A stretch of DNA of 64,000 nt. It comes from Rugamonas sp. A1-17. GTDB lineage: Bacteria; Pseudomonadota; Gammaproteobacteria; Burkholderiales; Burkholderiaceae_D. The position numbers were made by a program, and so were the translations under genes. Below the pieces are notes generated by a model. That model was not told the DNA's origin, did not search any database, and saw nothing but the letters and a program-made list of their open reading frames with translations. Below, one piece after another: positions 41,219-52,660 of this stretch. The first letter of the stretch is position 1, and each line of letters begins with the position of its first letter. The stretch is from positions 124,001 to 188,000 of the forward strand of contig JAJLPB010000013.1 of the NCBI GenBank assembly GCA_025548565.1, given 5' to 3'.

Positions 41219-41827
41219 ATGAAAATGGAATTCTGGTTCGACTTCGCCAGCAACTACAGCTACCTGAGCGTGATGCGCATCCGCCAACTGGCGCCGGACG
41301 GCGTGGTGTGGCGCCCCTTCCTGCTCGGCCCCATTTTCAAGGACGCCGGCTGGAACAATTCGCCCTTCGTTCTGCAAAAGGACAAAGGCGCCTACGTGTG
41401 GCAGGACATGCCGCGCCAGTGCGCCAAGTACGGCCTGCCGTGGCGGCAGCCGTCCACCTTCCCGCGCAACTCGGTGCTGGCCGCGCGCATCGGCATCCTG
41501 TGCGAAGAGCAGCCGTGGATGACCGACTTCTGCGAACGCACCATGCTGGCCAACTTCGCCGAGGACCGCGACATCAGCAGCGAGCCATGCATGGCGGAGA
41601 TATTGTCCGCGCTGGGCCAGGACGCCGCAGCCATCCTGCGCGCCGCGCAGACCGATGAGAACAAGACCAGGCTGCGCGAACGCACCGAACAGGCCAAGGC
41701 CCGCCACATCTTCGGCGCCCCCACCTTCCTGGTCGGCGACGCCATGTTCTGGGGGAACGACCGCCTGGACGATGCGCTGGCGATGACGCTCAGTTCACCG
41801 CAAAGTTCTGCCGGCACGGCGAGCTGA
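41219..41827 (+). CDS. DsbA-family protein, 2-hydroxychromene-2-carboxylate isomerase type
   Basis: 202 residues with the thioredoxin/GST-kappa fold of HCCA isomerases: MKMEFWFDFASNYSYLSVMR (with the catalytic Ser region where DsbA has CxxC), VVWRPFLLGPIFKDAGWNN, and the cis-Pro loop in IFGAPTFLVGDAMFWGNDRL. HCCA isomerases act in naphthalene degradation with glutathione, but most members are of unknown substrate. It follows the CmcJ-like gene by 2 bases and overlaps the 3' end of the convergent MerR gene by 38 bases. Confidence 0.9.
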   Translation: MKMEFWFDFASNYSYLSVMRIRQLAPDGVVWRPFLLGPIFKDAGWNNSPFVLQKDKGAYVWQDMPRQCAKYGLPWRQPSTFPRNSVLAARIGILCEEQPWMTDFCERTMLANFAEDRDISSEPCMAEILSALGQDAAAILRAAQTDENKTRLRERTEQAKARHIFGAPTFLVGDAMFWGNDRLDDALAMTLSSPQSSAGTAS

Positions 41828-42170
41828 CGCTGTCGTCCTCCAGCAGCACGCGCAGCGCCAGCAGATCGCTGTGCTGCTGCGCCAGCGTGGCCTGCTGCTC
41901 CTCAATCTCGCGCAGGCGGATCTCCGTCAGCGCCAGCGTCTTCGTTTTCGAACACTGCCCGCTTTCCGTGAACATGCCACGGATGATATCGAGCGAGAAT
42001 CCCAAGCGCTTCGAAGCCTGGATCATATGCAGACGCTCGGTGGCATTGCTGGCGTACTGACGATAACCGCTGCGGGTGCGCGAGATCGGCGACAGCAAGC
42101 CCTGCTCCTCATAAAACCGGATCGCGGACGGAGTCAGCCCGGTTTTACGGGCCAGTTCACCTATTTTCAT
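41790..42170 (-). CDS. MerR family transcriptional regulator
   Basis: 126 residues. The N-terminal winged HTH MKIGELARKTGLTPSAIRFY with the following YEEQGLL.P is the MerR signature; a dimerisation helix follows. The SoxR iron-sulfur cysteine cluster is missing: Cys occurs only in GQCSK and near the C-terminus (SPCRQ), so the inducer is not obvious. The start at 42170 fits the HTH; the frame is open to 42269. It is divergent from a nitroreductase gene across a MerR-type promoter (42178-42208). Confidence 0.93.
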   Translation of the reverse strand: MKIGELARKTGLTPSAIRFYEEQGLLSPISRTRSGYRQYASNATERLHMIQASKRLGFSLDIIRGMFTESGQCSKTKTLALTEIRLREIEEQQATLAQQHSDLLALRVLLEDDSVSSPCRQNFAVN

Positions 42171-42177
42171 TTTTGCC

Positions 42178-42208
42178 TTGACTCTCAAGTTAGCTTGAAA
42201 CTTATTAT
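42178..42208 (+). promoter_or_regulatory. MerR-type promoter/operator of the nitroreductase gene
   Basis: TTGACT (42178-42183) and TATTAT (42203-42208) are separated by 19 bases, the overlong spacer typical of MerR-regulated promoters. Within the spacer lies a perfect inverted repeat TCAAG-TTAG-CTTGA (42185-42198), much like the SoxR box. The promoter points to the nitroreductase; the MerR gene starts 7 bases away on the other strand, so it is autoregulated by occlusion. Confidence 0.8.
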
Positions 42209-42271
42209 AGATCGGTACTCCAGAGCTTGCTGGCTGGGGGCGCGTTAACGATTTATCACTGGAGTTCACAC

Positions 42272-42910
42272 ATGACCGATGTAATTGACAAGCTTAACTG
42301 GCGCTACGCCACCAAGAAGTTCGATCCCGCCAAGAAGGTGGCCGACGAAAAACTGGAACGCATCCTGGAAGCGATCCGCCTGGCGCCGACCTCCAGCGGC
42401 CTGCAGCCGTTCGAAGTCTTCGTCATCACCAACCCGGAGATCCGCGCCAAGATCCAGGCGGTGGGCTGGAACCAGGCGCAGATCAGCGAGAGCTCGCACC
42501 TGCTGGTGTTCGCGGCCTGGGACAACATCACCGCCGACCGCGTCAACATGATGTTCGACCTGACCAACGAGCAGCGCGGCTTCATCAACGAAGGCTGGGA
42601 GGCCTATCGCAAGCAGCTGCTGGGCATCGTGGCCGCGCGCACAGAGCAGGCCAACTTCGACGCCGCCGCACGCCAGGCCTACATCGCGCTGGGCGTGGCG
42701 ATGGTCGCCGCCGCGTTTGAGGGCGTCGATGCCACGCCGATGGAAGGTTTCGATCCGGCCGCCGTCGACGAGATCCTGTCGCTGAAAGAGCGCAAGCTGC
42801 GCAGCGTGGTGATGCTGCCGATCGGTTACCGCCAGCCGGAAGGCGATTGGCTGGTCAACCTGAAGAAGGTGCGCCGTTCGCGCCCTAACCTGATCACCGA
42901 GATCGCTTAA
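42272..42910 (+). CDS. NAD(P)H-dependent oxidoreductase of the nitroreductase family
   Basis: 212 residues of the FMN-binding nitroreductase (NfsB/NfnB-like) family: WRYATKKFDPAK at the N-terminus (basic residues that contact FMN phosphate), LAPTSSGLQPFEVFVI, then the C-terminal MLPIGYRQPEGDW. These enzymes reduce nitroaromatics and quinones. Its promoter carries a MerR operator, so induction by a redox or toxic signal is likely. The stop overlaps the convergent DUF2145 stop by 4 bases. Confidence 0.94.
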   Translation: MTDVIDKLNWRYATKKFDPAKKVADEKLERILEAIRLAPTSSGLQPFEVFVITNPEIRAKIQAVGWNQAQISESSHLLVFAAWDNITADRVNMMFDLTNEQRGFINEGWEAYRKQLLGIVAARTEQANFDAAARQAYIALGVAMVAAAFEGVDATPMEGFDPAAVDEILSLKERKLRSVVMLPIGYRQPEGDWLVNLKKVRRSRPNLITEIA

Positions 42911-43830
42911 TCGCGTAGCGATACCACCTGGTCGCCCTCGCCCGGCTTGCAGCCAGCGGCGATGGGCGTCCAGCCGCGATGGATGACGACCTGCTCATCG
43001 TCGTGGCACAGCTCCACGCGCGTGCTGGCCGGATAGCGCTGATGCACGAACGCCTCCACCGTCGAAGGCAAACTAACACGCAGCTGCATGGCCGAACGGT
43101 CCTCGTCCGGATGATCATCCAGATGCAGCAACGGCACGAAGTGCGACGCCAGCATCAAAAAACGCGAGCCCACCTGCACCGGTTGCGGCGTGTAGCGTTC
43201 ATCGCGCAGCCAGGCCTGGGCGCGTTCGCGCAGGTCGTCGCCGTCGGGCAGATCGCCCCAGCCGGCGGCCAGCATCTCCATCACCCACTGATTGCAATTC
43301 TGGTAGCGCACGCTGAACGCGTAGGCGCTGGCGCTGTATTTGGCCGCCAGCAGATGCTGCACGCGCGGGCCGTCGAGCAGCGCGGGCCGCAGCGGCGCAA
43401 TCGCCTCGGCAGGCAGGCGCACGATGGAGAGATAACCCAGCGCCGGATCGTCAGTGCCGAGCGCGAAGCCGGCCAGTCCTTGGTCGAAGATGCGCGGACG
43501 GCGTTCATCGCAGGCATAGTACAGCTGGCGCGCGGACCAGGCGCCGGTGTCCGAGCGCCACGCCAGCGCGGCATGCGAGTAACGGATATCGAAGCGCGAC
43601 AAGTCCAAGCCTGAGCGGCTGACCAGCGCCACGCCGTCGCCGACCTCCGCCAGTTCCTCGCGCAGCACGGCGGCAAAGCGCAGCAAGCGGTCCTGTTCAG
43701 CGGCGGTCAGCGGCTGGCCGCGGTCGCAGAAGCGCGACGCGCCCGACGAGCCGCCGGCCTGCGCCGCCCCCGCCGCGCACAGCGCCGCGCAGGTCAGCGC
43801 GGCCAGCGCCAGCGCGCGGACTGCCTTCAA
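42907..43830 (-). CDS. DUF2145 domain-containing exported protein
   Basis: 307 residues from a TTG at 43830 (319 from a GTG at 43866). N-terminal signal peptide (VRALALAALTCAALCAAGAAQA). The DUF2145 core is recognisable: SRSGLDLSRFDIRYSHAALA, YQNCNQWVMEMLA and RAQAWLRDERYTP, with conserved His and Asn-Gln-Trp positions that look like a papain/NlpC-like active site (Asn-Cys-Asn-Gln-Trp); that is inference. The TTG overlaps the previous stop (TTGA), favouring coupling; neither start has a good ribosome-binding site. Cotranscribed with the 43827-44285 gene. Confidence 0.85.
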   Translation of the reverse strand: MKAVRALALAALTCAALCAAGAAQAGGSSGASRFCDRGQPLTAAEQDRLLRFAAVLREELAEVGDGVALVSRSGLDLSRFDIRYSHAALAWRSDTGAWSARQLYYACDERRPRIFDQGLAGFALGTDDPALGYLSIVRLPAEAIAPLRPALLDGPRVQHLLAAKYSASAYAFSVRYQNCNQWVMEMLAAGWGDLPDGDDLRERAQAWLRDERYTPQPVQVGSRFLMLASHFVPLLHLDDHPDEDRSAMQLRVSLPSTVEAFVHQRYPASTRVELCHDDEQVVIHRGWTPIAAGCKPGEGDQVVSLRD

Positions 43831-44285
43831 AGAGAGACCGGACGCGAGGCCAGCTCGCCGTACCACTCGTCGGCCAGCACCAGGTAAAACGGCTGGTGCG
43901 TGTCGCCGCGACCGAACTCGATGCCGTAGGCGCGGTTCTGCGCATACATCGCGTCGCCGACGGCCAGGCCCTGCTTGTCGAAGGTGACCTGCGGCAGGTC
44001 CAGCACCACGCGCTGCTGCGGATCGTTGGCCTGCATCGTGACGCGGGTGCGGTCGGCGCGGTCCGGCGTAGCGGCGATCTGGATGATGCGGTACTCGCCG
44101 TCGGCGACCTTGCGCTTGTCGCCGCCCGAGCTGTTGCTCGAACCGTTCAGCGAATCGGAAATGCTGCCGCTGGACGCGGAGCCGGCGCTCGATGCCGAGG
44201 AAACGAAACTGTCGGCGTTAGCCTGCAGGGCCAGGCCCAGCGCGCCGGCGGCGGCGATCAGGCGGAGTGGGAGGGAAATGCGCAT
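43827..44285 (-). CDS. Exported Ser-rich hypothetical protein
   Basis: 152 residues: signal peptide MRISLPLRLIAAAGALGLAL plus QANA, then a Ser/Gly-rich linker (SSASSAGSASSGSISDSLNG) and a compact C-terminal domain containing YRIIQIAATPDRADRTRVTM and YAQNRAYGIEFGRG. No family is recognised. It is coupled to the downstream DUF2145 gene by a 4-base overlap, so the two proteins probably act together outside the cytoplasm. Confidence 0.8.
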   Translation of the reverse strand: MRISLPLRLIAAAGALGLALQANADSFVSSASSAGSASSGSISDSLNGSSNSSGGDKRKVADGEYRIIQIAATPDRADRTRVTMQANDPQQRVVLDLPQVTFDKQGLAVGDAMYAQNRAYGIEFGRGDTHQPFYLVLADEWYGELASRPVSL

Positions 44286-44325
44286 TGGATGTCCTCAATT
44301 TTTCAAACGGCAAGTATAGATGTTT

Positions 44326-44988
44326 TCAATTGAACGCGGCGAGTAGCTCGTCCGCGCCGTTGCGTATGCCGGCCTTGGACGCGTCCATCGTGCCCAGGCT
44401 GGCCGGGATGTTCATCGGGCTCGGATACTGCTTGGCGATGTAGGCGCTCACCAGCAGGTTGGTGCTGGCGTCGTACAGCTCCACCGCGTAGCTCACCGAT
44501 CCCGTGAACGCGCCCTCCTTGCCCCGGATGCTTTGGACGATGTTGTAAGGCCCGCCGACCAGGTCGAAGCGCGAAACCGTGCTGAGGAAGCGCGTGCTTG
44601 ACTTGGCGCCGGTCAGCGTCAACTTCAGGCGCAGCGTTTTCCAGCCCGCGTCGCGGCTGATGCGCAGGCGGTTGCGCAGCCGGGATTCGAACTCGCCCTG
44701 CATGTAGGCGGCCAGCATCTCCTTCTCGTCGTCCGTCACCTCCTCGAACTGGCTGTCCTGGCCGCGATAAACCTGCACCGGATCGATGATGATGCTCGAA
44801 TAATCGCGCAGCGTGACGGCCGTCGAATAGCTGTAGGGAACGCGCCCGGTCTTGTCGCCGGCATTGGGACGCAGCTGCTCCGCGGATGCCAGTCCGCCGT
44901 ACGGAACCGGCTGGGTGGTGGCACAACCGGCGATGGCGCCGCACAGGACGAGGACGAGCGGAAGCTGCATTTTGAGTGAGGTGTGCAT
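44326..44988 (-). CDS. DUF3313-family lipoprotein
   Basis: 220 residues with a lipobox (LCGAIAGC, Cys about residue 22). The mature part has the DUF3313 pattern: YSSIIIDPVQVYRG, LRLKLTLTGAK and AVELYDASTNLLVSAYIAKQ. Function unknown; relatives are outer-membrane lipoproteins. It lies 40 bases upstream of the two-gene exported cluster on the same strand and is divergent from a TetR gene (145 bases between), which may regulate it. Confidence 0.88.
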   Translation of the reverse strand: MHTSLKMQLPLVLVLCGAIAGCATTQPVPYGGLASAEQLRPNAGDKTGRVPYSYSTAVTLRDYSSIIIDPVQVYRGQDSQFEEVTDDEKEMLAAYMQGEFESRLRNRLRISRDAGWKTLRLKLTLTGAKSSTRFLSTVSRFDLVGGPYNIVQSIRGKEGAFTGSVSYAVELYDASTNLLVSAYIAKQYPSPMNIPASLGTMDASKAGIRNGADELLAAFN

Positions 44989-45133
44989 GGCGAGACCTTA
45001 TTTGAGGGGAAGGAAGGCGAGCGTTCAAGATTCTCAAAACTGAACACATGCGTACAGTATTGGATGATCGGCCACTACTGTCAAGCGTGTTTTGCGCATA
45101 AAATGTACGACGGGGTTCAGATATGGAGTGGGA

Positions 45134-45766
45134 ATGAAGGTACGTACCGAGGCGCGCCGCCAGGCCATCGTCGAGGCAGCCGACGCGCTGTTTCAGGAGG
45201 CAGGCTATGAAGGCGCGACGATGAGCGAGGTGGCGAAGCGCTGGGGAGGATCGAAGGTCACGCTGTACGGCTACTTCCCGTCCAAGGAGGCGCTGTTCAA
45301 GGCGGTGGTGGAATCGTGCGCCACCGGCCATCTGGCCGACGCGACGCGGGAATTGTCGGCCGCGCCGACCAGCCTGGCCGGGCTGGAAGCGGCGCTGGAG
45401 CATTTCGGCGAGCGGATGCTGGGCGTGATGGGCAACGACAAAAGCGCGCTGGCGGTGTACCGCATGGTGGTGGCCGAAGCGGGCCGCTCCGACGTCGGCC
45501 AGCTGTTCTACGACGCCGGCCCCAGAACCTCGGTGGAAACGCTGGCGGCGGTGCTATCGGGCGCCATGGAGCGCGGCGACATCCGCCGGGCCGATCCACA
45601 GGTGACCGCACAACAGTTCCTGGCGCTGCTGACGGCGGAAGCCGACGTGCGCCTGTACCAGCGCAACCCGCCACCGCTGTCGCAGCCGGAAATCCGCGCG
45701 ATGGTCAAGCGCGCCACCGAAATGTTCTTCGCCGGCGCGAGGCCGAGACCTACGCCGGCAGATTAA
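45134..45766 (+). CDS. TetR/AcrR family transcriptional regulator
   Basis: 210 residues. The N-terminal HTH reads RQAIVEAADALFQEAGYEGA then MSEVAKRWGGSKVTLYGYFP, the full TetR signature; the C-terminal ligand domain resembles the AefR/TetR_C group (YRMVVAEAGRS). The start at 45134 is preceded by GGAG. It probably represses itself and the divergent DUF3313 lipoprotein cluster; no perfect palindromic operator stands out between them. The stop overlaps the convergent glycosyltransferase stop by 17 bases. Confidence 0.93.
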   Translation: MKVRTEARRQAIVEAADALFQEAGYEGATMSEVAKRWGGSKVTLYGYFPSKEALFKAVVESCATGHLADATRELSAAPTSLAGLEAALEHFGERMLGVMGNDKSALAVYRMVVAEAGRSDVGQLFYDAGPRTSVETLAAVLSGAMERGDIRRADPQVTAQQFLALLTAEADVRLYQRNPPPLSQPEIRAMVKRATEMFFAGARPRPTPAD

Positions 45767-46589
45767 GGAACGCCTCGCCGCAAATCTGCGACTCGCGCGG
45801 CAGCACCAGGCGACTTAGGCGCACCTGGCGGTTCCAATCGTGATTGGCGCGTTCCTTGTCGGCGCAGTAGTAGCTGCGCTCATGGTCCAGGTGCAGGCTG
45901 ACCAGCGTATGACGCGCACGCACGCCGCGCACGCCGATATGATTCAACCGCAAGCCCATGTTCAGGTCGCCGCCTCCGTAGGCCATCCGCTCGTCGAAGC
46001 CGCCCACCGCCAGCACGTCGTCGCGCCAGGCGCAGCTGTTGGAGCCGCTGAAGGCGTTGCGCTGCGTGAGCAGGTCCAGCGCGCGCGCCAGCCAGCGCTT
46101 GCGCGTGAGCCGGCTGGCGCTCTTGCAAAAACCCGGTATCGCGCTCAGGTAGCGGTAATCGAACAAGCTCTGGTCGCGCACCGCCTCCAGCAGGTCGTGC
46201 CGCAGGTGGTAGGCTTCGGGGATGCTGACATGGCTGCCTCCCGACAAAAAAATCCCGCGCCGCATCAGCCGCACAAAGTTGGCCACATAGTCGTCGCGTG
46301 GAACGCAGTCGCCGTCGGTGAACAGCAGCAGGTCGCCGGTGGCGGCCAACACCGCGCGGTTGAGGGCGCGGTACTTGCCGAAGCCGCGCTGTTCCTGGTT
46401 CTGGTACAGCAGCGGAATGGTCCAGCCGCGCCGCCGCACCGCCTCCAGCGCGGCGCCGATCGCCGGATCGCGCCCGTCTTGCGCGATGATGACCTGATCG
46501 GGCCTGCGGCTTTGCATGGCGTAGCCGGTCAGCACGCATTCGAGCTCGCGCCCTTTGCGGTGCGCCGAAATTATGACGGAGATTTTCAT
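45750..46589 (-). CDS. Glycosyltransferase family 2 protein
   Basis: 279 residues of the GT-A fold: MKISVIISAHRKGRELECVL at the nucleotide-sugar site, the metal-binding DGDCVPRDDYV, and a C-terminal galactosyltransferase-like block GGFDERMAYGGGDLNMGLRL. It therefore likely transfers a sugar to a surface polysaccharide or glycan; donor and acceptor are unknown, and no polysaccharide locus is near. Start at 46589 as the first ATG of the family pattern; the frame is open much further upstream. Convergent overlap of 17 bases with tetR. Confidence 0.92.
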   Translation of the reverse strand: MKISVIISAHRKGRELECVLTGYAMQSRRPDQVIIAQDGRDPAIGAALEAVRRRGWTIPLLYQNQEQRGFGKYRALNRAVLAATGDLLLFTDGDCVPRDDYVANFVRLMRRGIFLSGGSHVSIPEAYHLRHDLLEAVRDQSLFDYRYLSAIPGFCKSASRLTRKRWLARALDLLTQRNAFSGSNSCAWRDDVLAVGGFDERMAYGGGDLNMGLRLNHIGVRGVRARHTLVSLHLDHERSYYCADKERANHDWNRQVRLSRLVLPRESQICGEAFLNLPA

Positions 46590-46745
46590 CGTGGCGCGCG
46601 GTGAATGGAGGAAAGCCCATTCTCCCGGCGCCATGTTGCAGGCGGATTGCGCACTGTAGCGCCTGGGTATCGCACTGTGTCGCAAAGCGGCGCGATGTAA
46701 AAGCAAGCAAATTTGGCAGAATGTTGCTGCGTTGCGGCAGTCCGC

Positions 46746-46773
46746 TGAAGCAAGTTCCGCGATGCCGTATAAT
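46746..46773 (+). promoter_or_regulatory. metH promoter with a MetR-like site
   Basis: A perfect -10 TATAAT (46768-46773) lies 54 bases before metH. Seventeen bases upstream the -35 position (46745-46750) is poor, but it overlaps TGAAGCAAGTTCC (46746-46758), one base off the MetR consensus TGAA-N5-TTCA. An activator-dependent promoter is plausible. Confidence 0.45.
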
Positions 46774-46827
46774 TTTAGGCCGCCAGCATTCCCCGGCGCG
46801 CTCGTCCACGACCTCAGAAAGTAACAA

Positions 46828-50631
<3,804 letters not shown>

Positions 50632-50632
50632 T

Positions 50633-51265
50633 TCAGAGTTCGGCCATCGCTGCGGTGGCCGGCGCCTCGGCCGGCTGCCCGAGCAGCCTGGAGTCCGGAG
50701 GCAAGCTGGCCTGGAACAATTTCAGGGCCTCCGCCGTCAGCGCCACGAAAGCGTTCTGATGCGCCAGCAACTGCTGCGTCATCCATTGCCAGCCCTCGTC
50801 GGTTTCATGCAGCCATACGGTGCCGTCCGGGAAGGCCGACGGCAACGCGTCGGGCGGCGCTTGCACCACGATGCTGCTGCGCGGTCCCCACAGGAAATCC
50901 GGCGGCAGCTCGCGCTGCCAGCCGTAGCCGTTCTTGACCGCGTAGACATGGTTGTGGCGGAAGGTCAGATCAATCACCTCGCACTCGGCGATCAGGTCGT
51001 CGGCCGATTCAATCCAGCAGTGATAGGAGCCGCCGGCCGGATTGTCAAAAGCCGAGTTATCCATCATGCACATCAACTGGCCGCCGCCGCAATCGACCGC
51101 GGCCAGTCCCGCCACCGGCCTGTACACCCGCCCCAGTACGATGCTGGCCAGGTTGGAGCCAAGGACAGCGTAAACGTGGCACAACGAACAATATTGTTCA
51201 GGGTAGTACTGACGGATCACCTGGTTCACGCAATGCGCAATCAGGGCTCTGACGGATAACGCCAT
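50633..51265 (-). CDS. Hypothetical protein with a Cys-His-Asp pattern
   Basis: 210 residues, no signal peptide or membrane segment. The N-terminal half has YCSLCHVYAVLGSNLASIVL, then GGSYHCWIESADD and CEVIDLTFRH. A nucleophile-like Cys heading a helix, followed by His in a beta-strand and Asp in the next strand, is the order of transglutaminase-like cysteine hydrolases; this is inference. The C-terminus is Ala/Pro-rich. It is convergent with metH with one base between the stops, so transcripts must overlap. No certain family. Confidence 0.72.
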   Translation of the reverse strand: MALSVRALIAHCVNQVIRQYYPEQYCSLCHVYAVLGSNLASIVLGRVYRPVAGLAAVDCGGGQLMCMMDNSAFDNPAGGSYHCWIESADDLIAECEVIDLTFRHNHVYAVKNGYGWQRELPPDFLWGPRSSIVVQAPPDALPSAFPDGTVWLHETDEGWQWMTQQLLAHQNAFVALTAEALKLFQASLPPDSRLLGQPAEAPATAAMAEL

Positions 51266-51335
51266 GCAAAAAGCTCACGAAACGGTTTGTATCCTTATGT
51301 ATCGGATTGTTTCGTGGAAACTTTAGTCCAGAGCA

Positions 51336-52649
51336 CTACTTATGGTCGCTGAGGAACTTCCAACCGGCGATACCGCCAAACACGGCCGCGAAGCCCAGCT
51401 GTACCGCGATCGGCATCAGCACGCCCTCCAGTCCCAGGCCGCGCCAAGTGACGGCGTCGAAGCCGTCGATCGCCCAGCGCGTCGGCACCACCAGCGCGAG
51501 CTGCTGCACCCATTCCGGGAAGACGAACGACGGCACCCAGGCGCCGCCCAGCATCACCATGATCAGCGTGGCGAAGGTGGCGATGCCGCGCGCCGCTTCC
51601 GGCGTCTTGCCGAAGGCGGCGATCAGCAGGCCGAACGCCGCCGTCATCAGCGAGAAGCTGGCGGCGATGCCGAGGAAGCCGGCCAGGCTGCCGATCTGTA
51701 CCTTGAAGATCAGCACGGCGCAGGCAAACATCGCGCACATCAGGCCCATCGCGATCAGCGCGCCGGAGATGGCGCGGCCGCCCAGCACGGTGGTCAGCGA
51801 CACCGGCGCCGCCAGCAGGCGGTTCCAGACGCCGGTGCGGCGCGCCAGCAGGATGCCCACGCCCATGTCGATGCCCATGAACAGGATGAACTGCACGCCC
51901 ATGCCGGCGAACGAATGCGCGTAGCCGTTGTACTTGGGACCGCTGCTGAGCGCCTGATCCTGCGTGGTGTAGGGCATGGTCATGCCGACCGGCGCCTCGG
52001 CCGGCGCCGGCTTGCCGCTGGCCTTGGCGGCGGCTTCCTTCTCGGCCTCGGCGGCGGCGCGCTGGTCCTGGAACTTCTTCAGGCTGGTGAGGAAGTCGCT
52101 CAGCTGAGCGTTGTCGGGATTGTCGGCGGTGCTGGCGCGCAGCGCGGCCAGCTGCTTCTCGGTGGTCCGGGTGCCCTTGGGACTGATGACGGCGGCGCTG
52201 GTCACCTGCATCACCTGCTGCGTCAGCAGTCCCTTGACCATGGCCAGCACGGTCGATTGCGACGGATCGTAGTAGACCGGCAGCTGCGGCTTGTCATGCC
52301 CGCCGAACAACGCGTCGGCCGCCTGTTCGCCGAAGCCGTCGGGGATCACCACCGCCACCGGCAGCTTGCCGGCGCGGACCCTGGCCTTGGCGTCGTCGAC
52401 GCTCAGCTCGACGATCTTCAGCGCGCTGTCTGCCTTCAGGCCGGCGGCGATTTTCTTGCCGCTGTCGGACTGGTCCAGCTGCACCAGGCCCACGTCGATC
52501 TTGCTGGTCTTGGCTTCCGAGCCGCCGCCGAACAGCGAACCGAAGAACGCAGCCAGGATGACCGGCATCAGCAGGTGCAGCATCAGCGCGCGCTTGTCGT
52601 TGATGTAGAGGATCAGGTCCTTGCGGACCAGGGCGATCAATGCAGTCAT
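51336..52649 (-). CDS. ABC-2 type transporter permease (exporter)
   Basis: 437 residues. One N-terminal membrane segment (LMLHLLMPVILAAFFGSLFG), a large periplasmic domain (about 45-235) containing a charged coiled stretch (DQRAAAEAEKEAAAKASG), then five or so C-terminal hydrophobic segments. The layout is that of YhhJ/DrrB-like drug or lipid exporters. The ATPase gene lies 11 bases upstream on the same strand. Substrate unknown. Confidence 0.92.
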   Translation of the reverse strand: MTALIALVRKDLILYINDKRALMLHLLMPVILAAFFGSLFGGGSEAKTSKIDVGLVQLDQSDSGKKIAAGLKADSALKIVELSVDDAKARVRAGKLPVAVVIPDGFGEQAADALFGGHDKPQLPVYYDPSQSTVLAMVKGLLTQQVMQVTSAAVISPKGTRTTEKQLAALRASTADNPDNAQLSDFLTSLKKFQDQRAAAEAEKEAAAKASGKPAPAEAPVGMTMPYTTQDQALSSGPKYNGYAHSFAGMGVQFILFMGIDMGVGILLARRTGVWNRLLAAPVSLTTVLGGRAISGALIAMGLMCAMFACAVLIFKVQIGSLAGFLGIAASFSLMTAAFGLLIAAFGKTPEAARGIATFATLIMVMLGGAWVPSFVFPEWVQQLALVVPTRWAIDGFDAVTWRGLGLEGVLMPIAVQLGFAAVFGGIAGWKFLSDHK

Positions 52650-52660
52650 GGAGATTCCTA

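Noticed and set aside
46590..46827. A cobalamin or SAM riboswitch upstream of metH.
   Set aside because: I find no B12-box-like or SAM-type conserved core in the 238 bases; a simple promoter explains the region.
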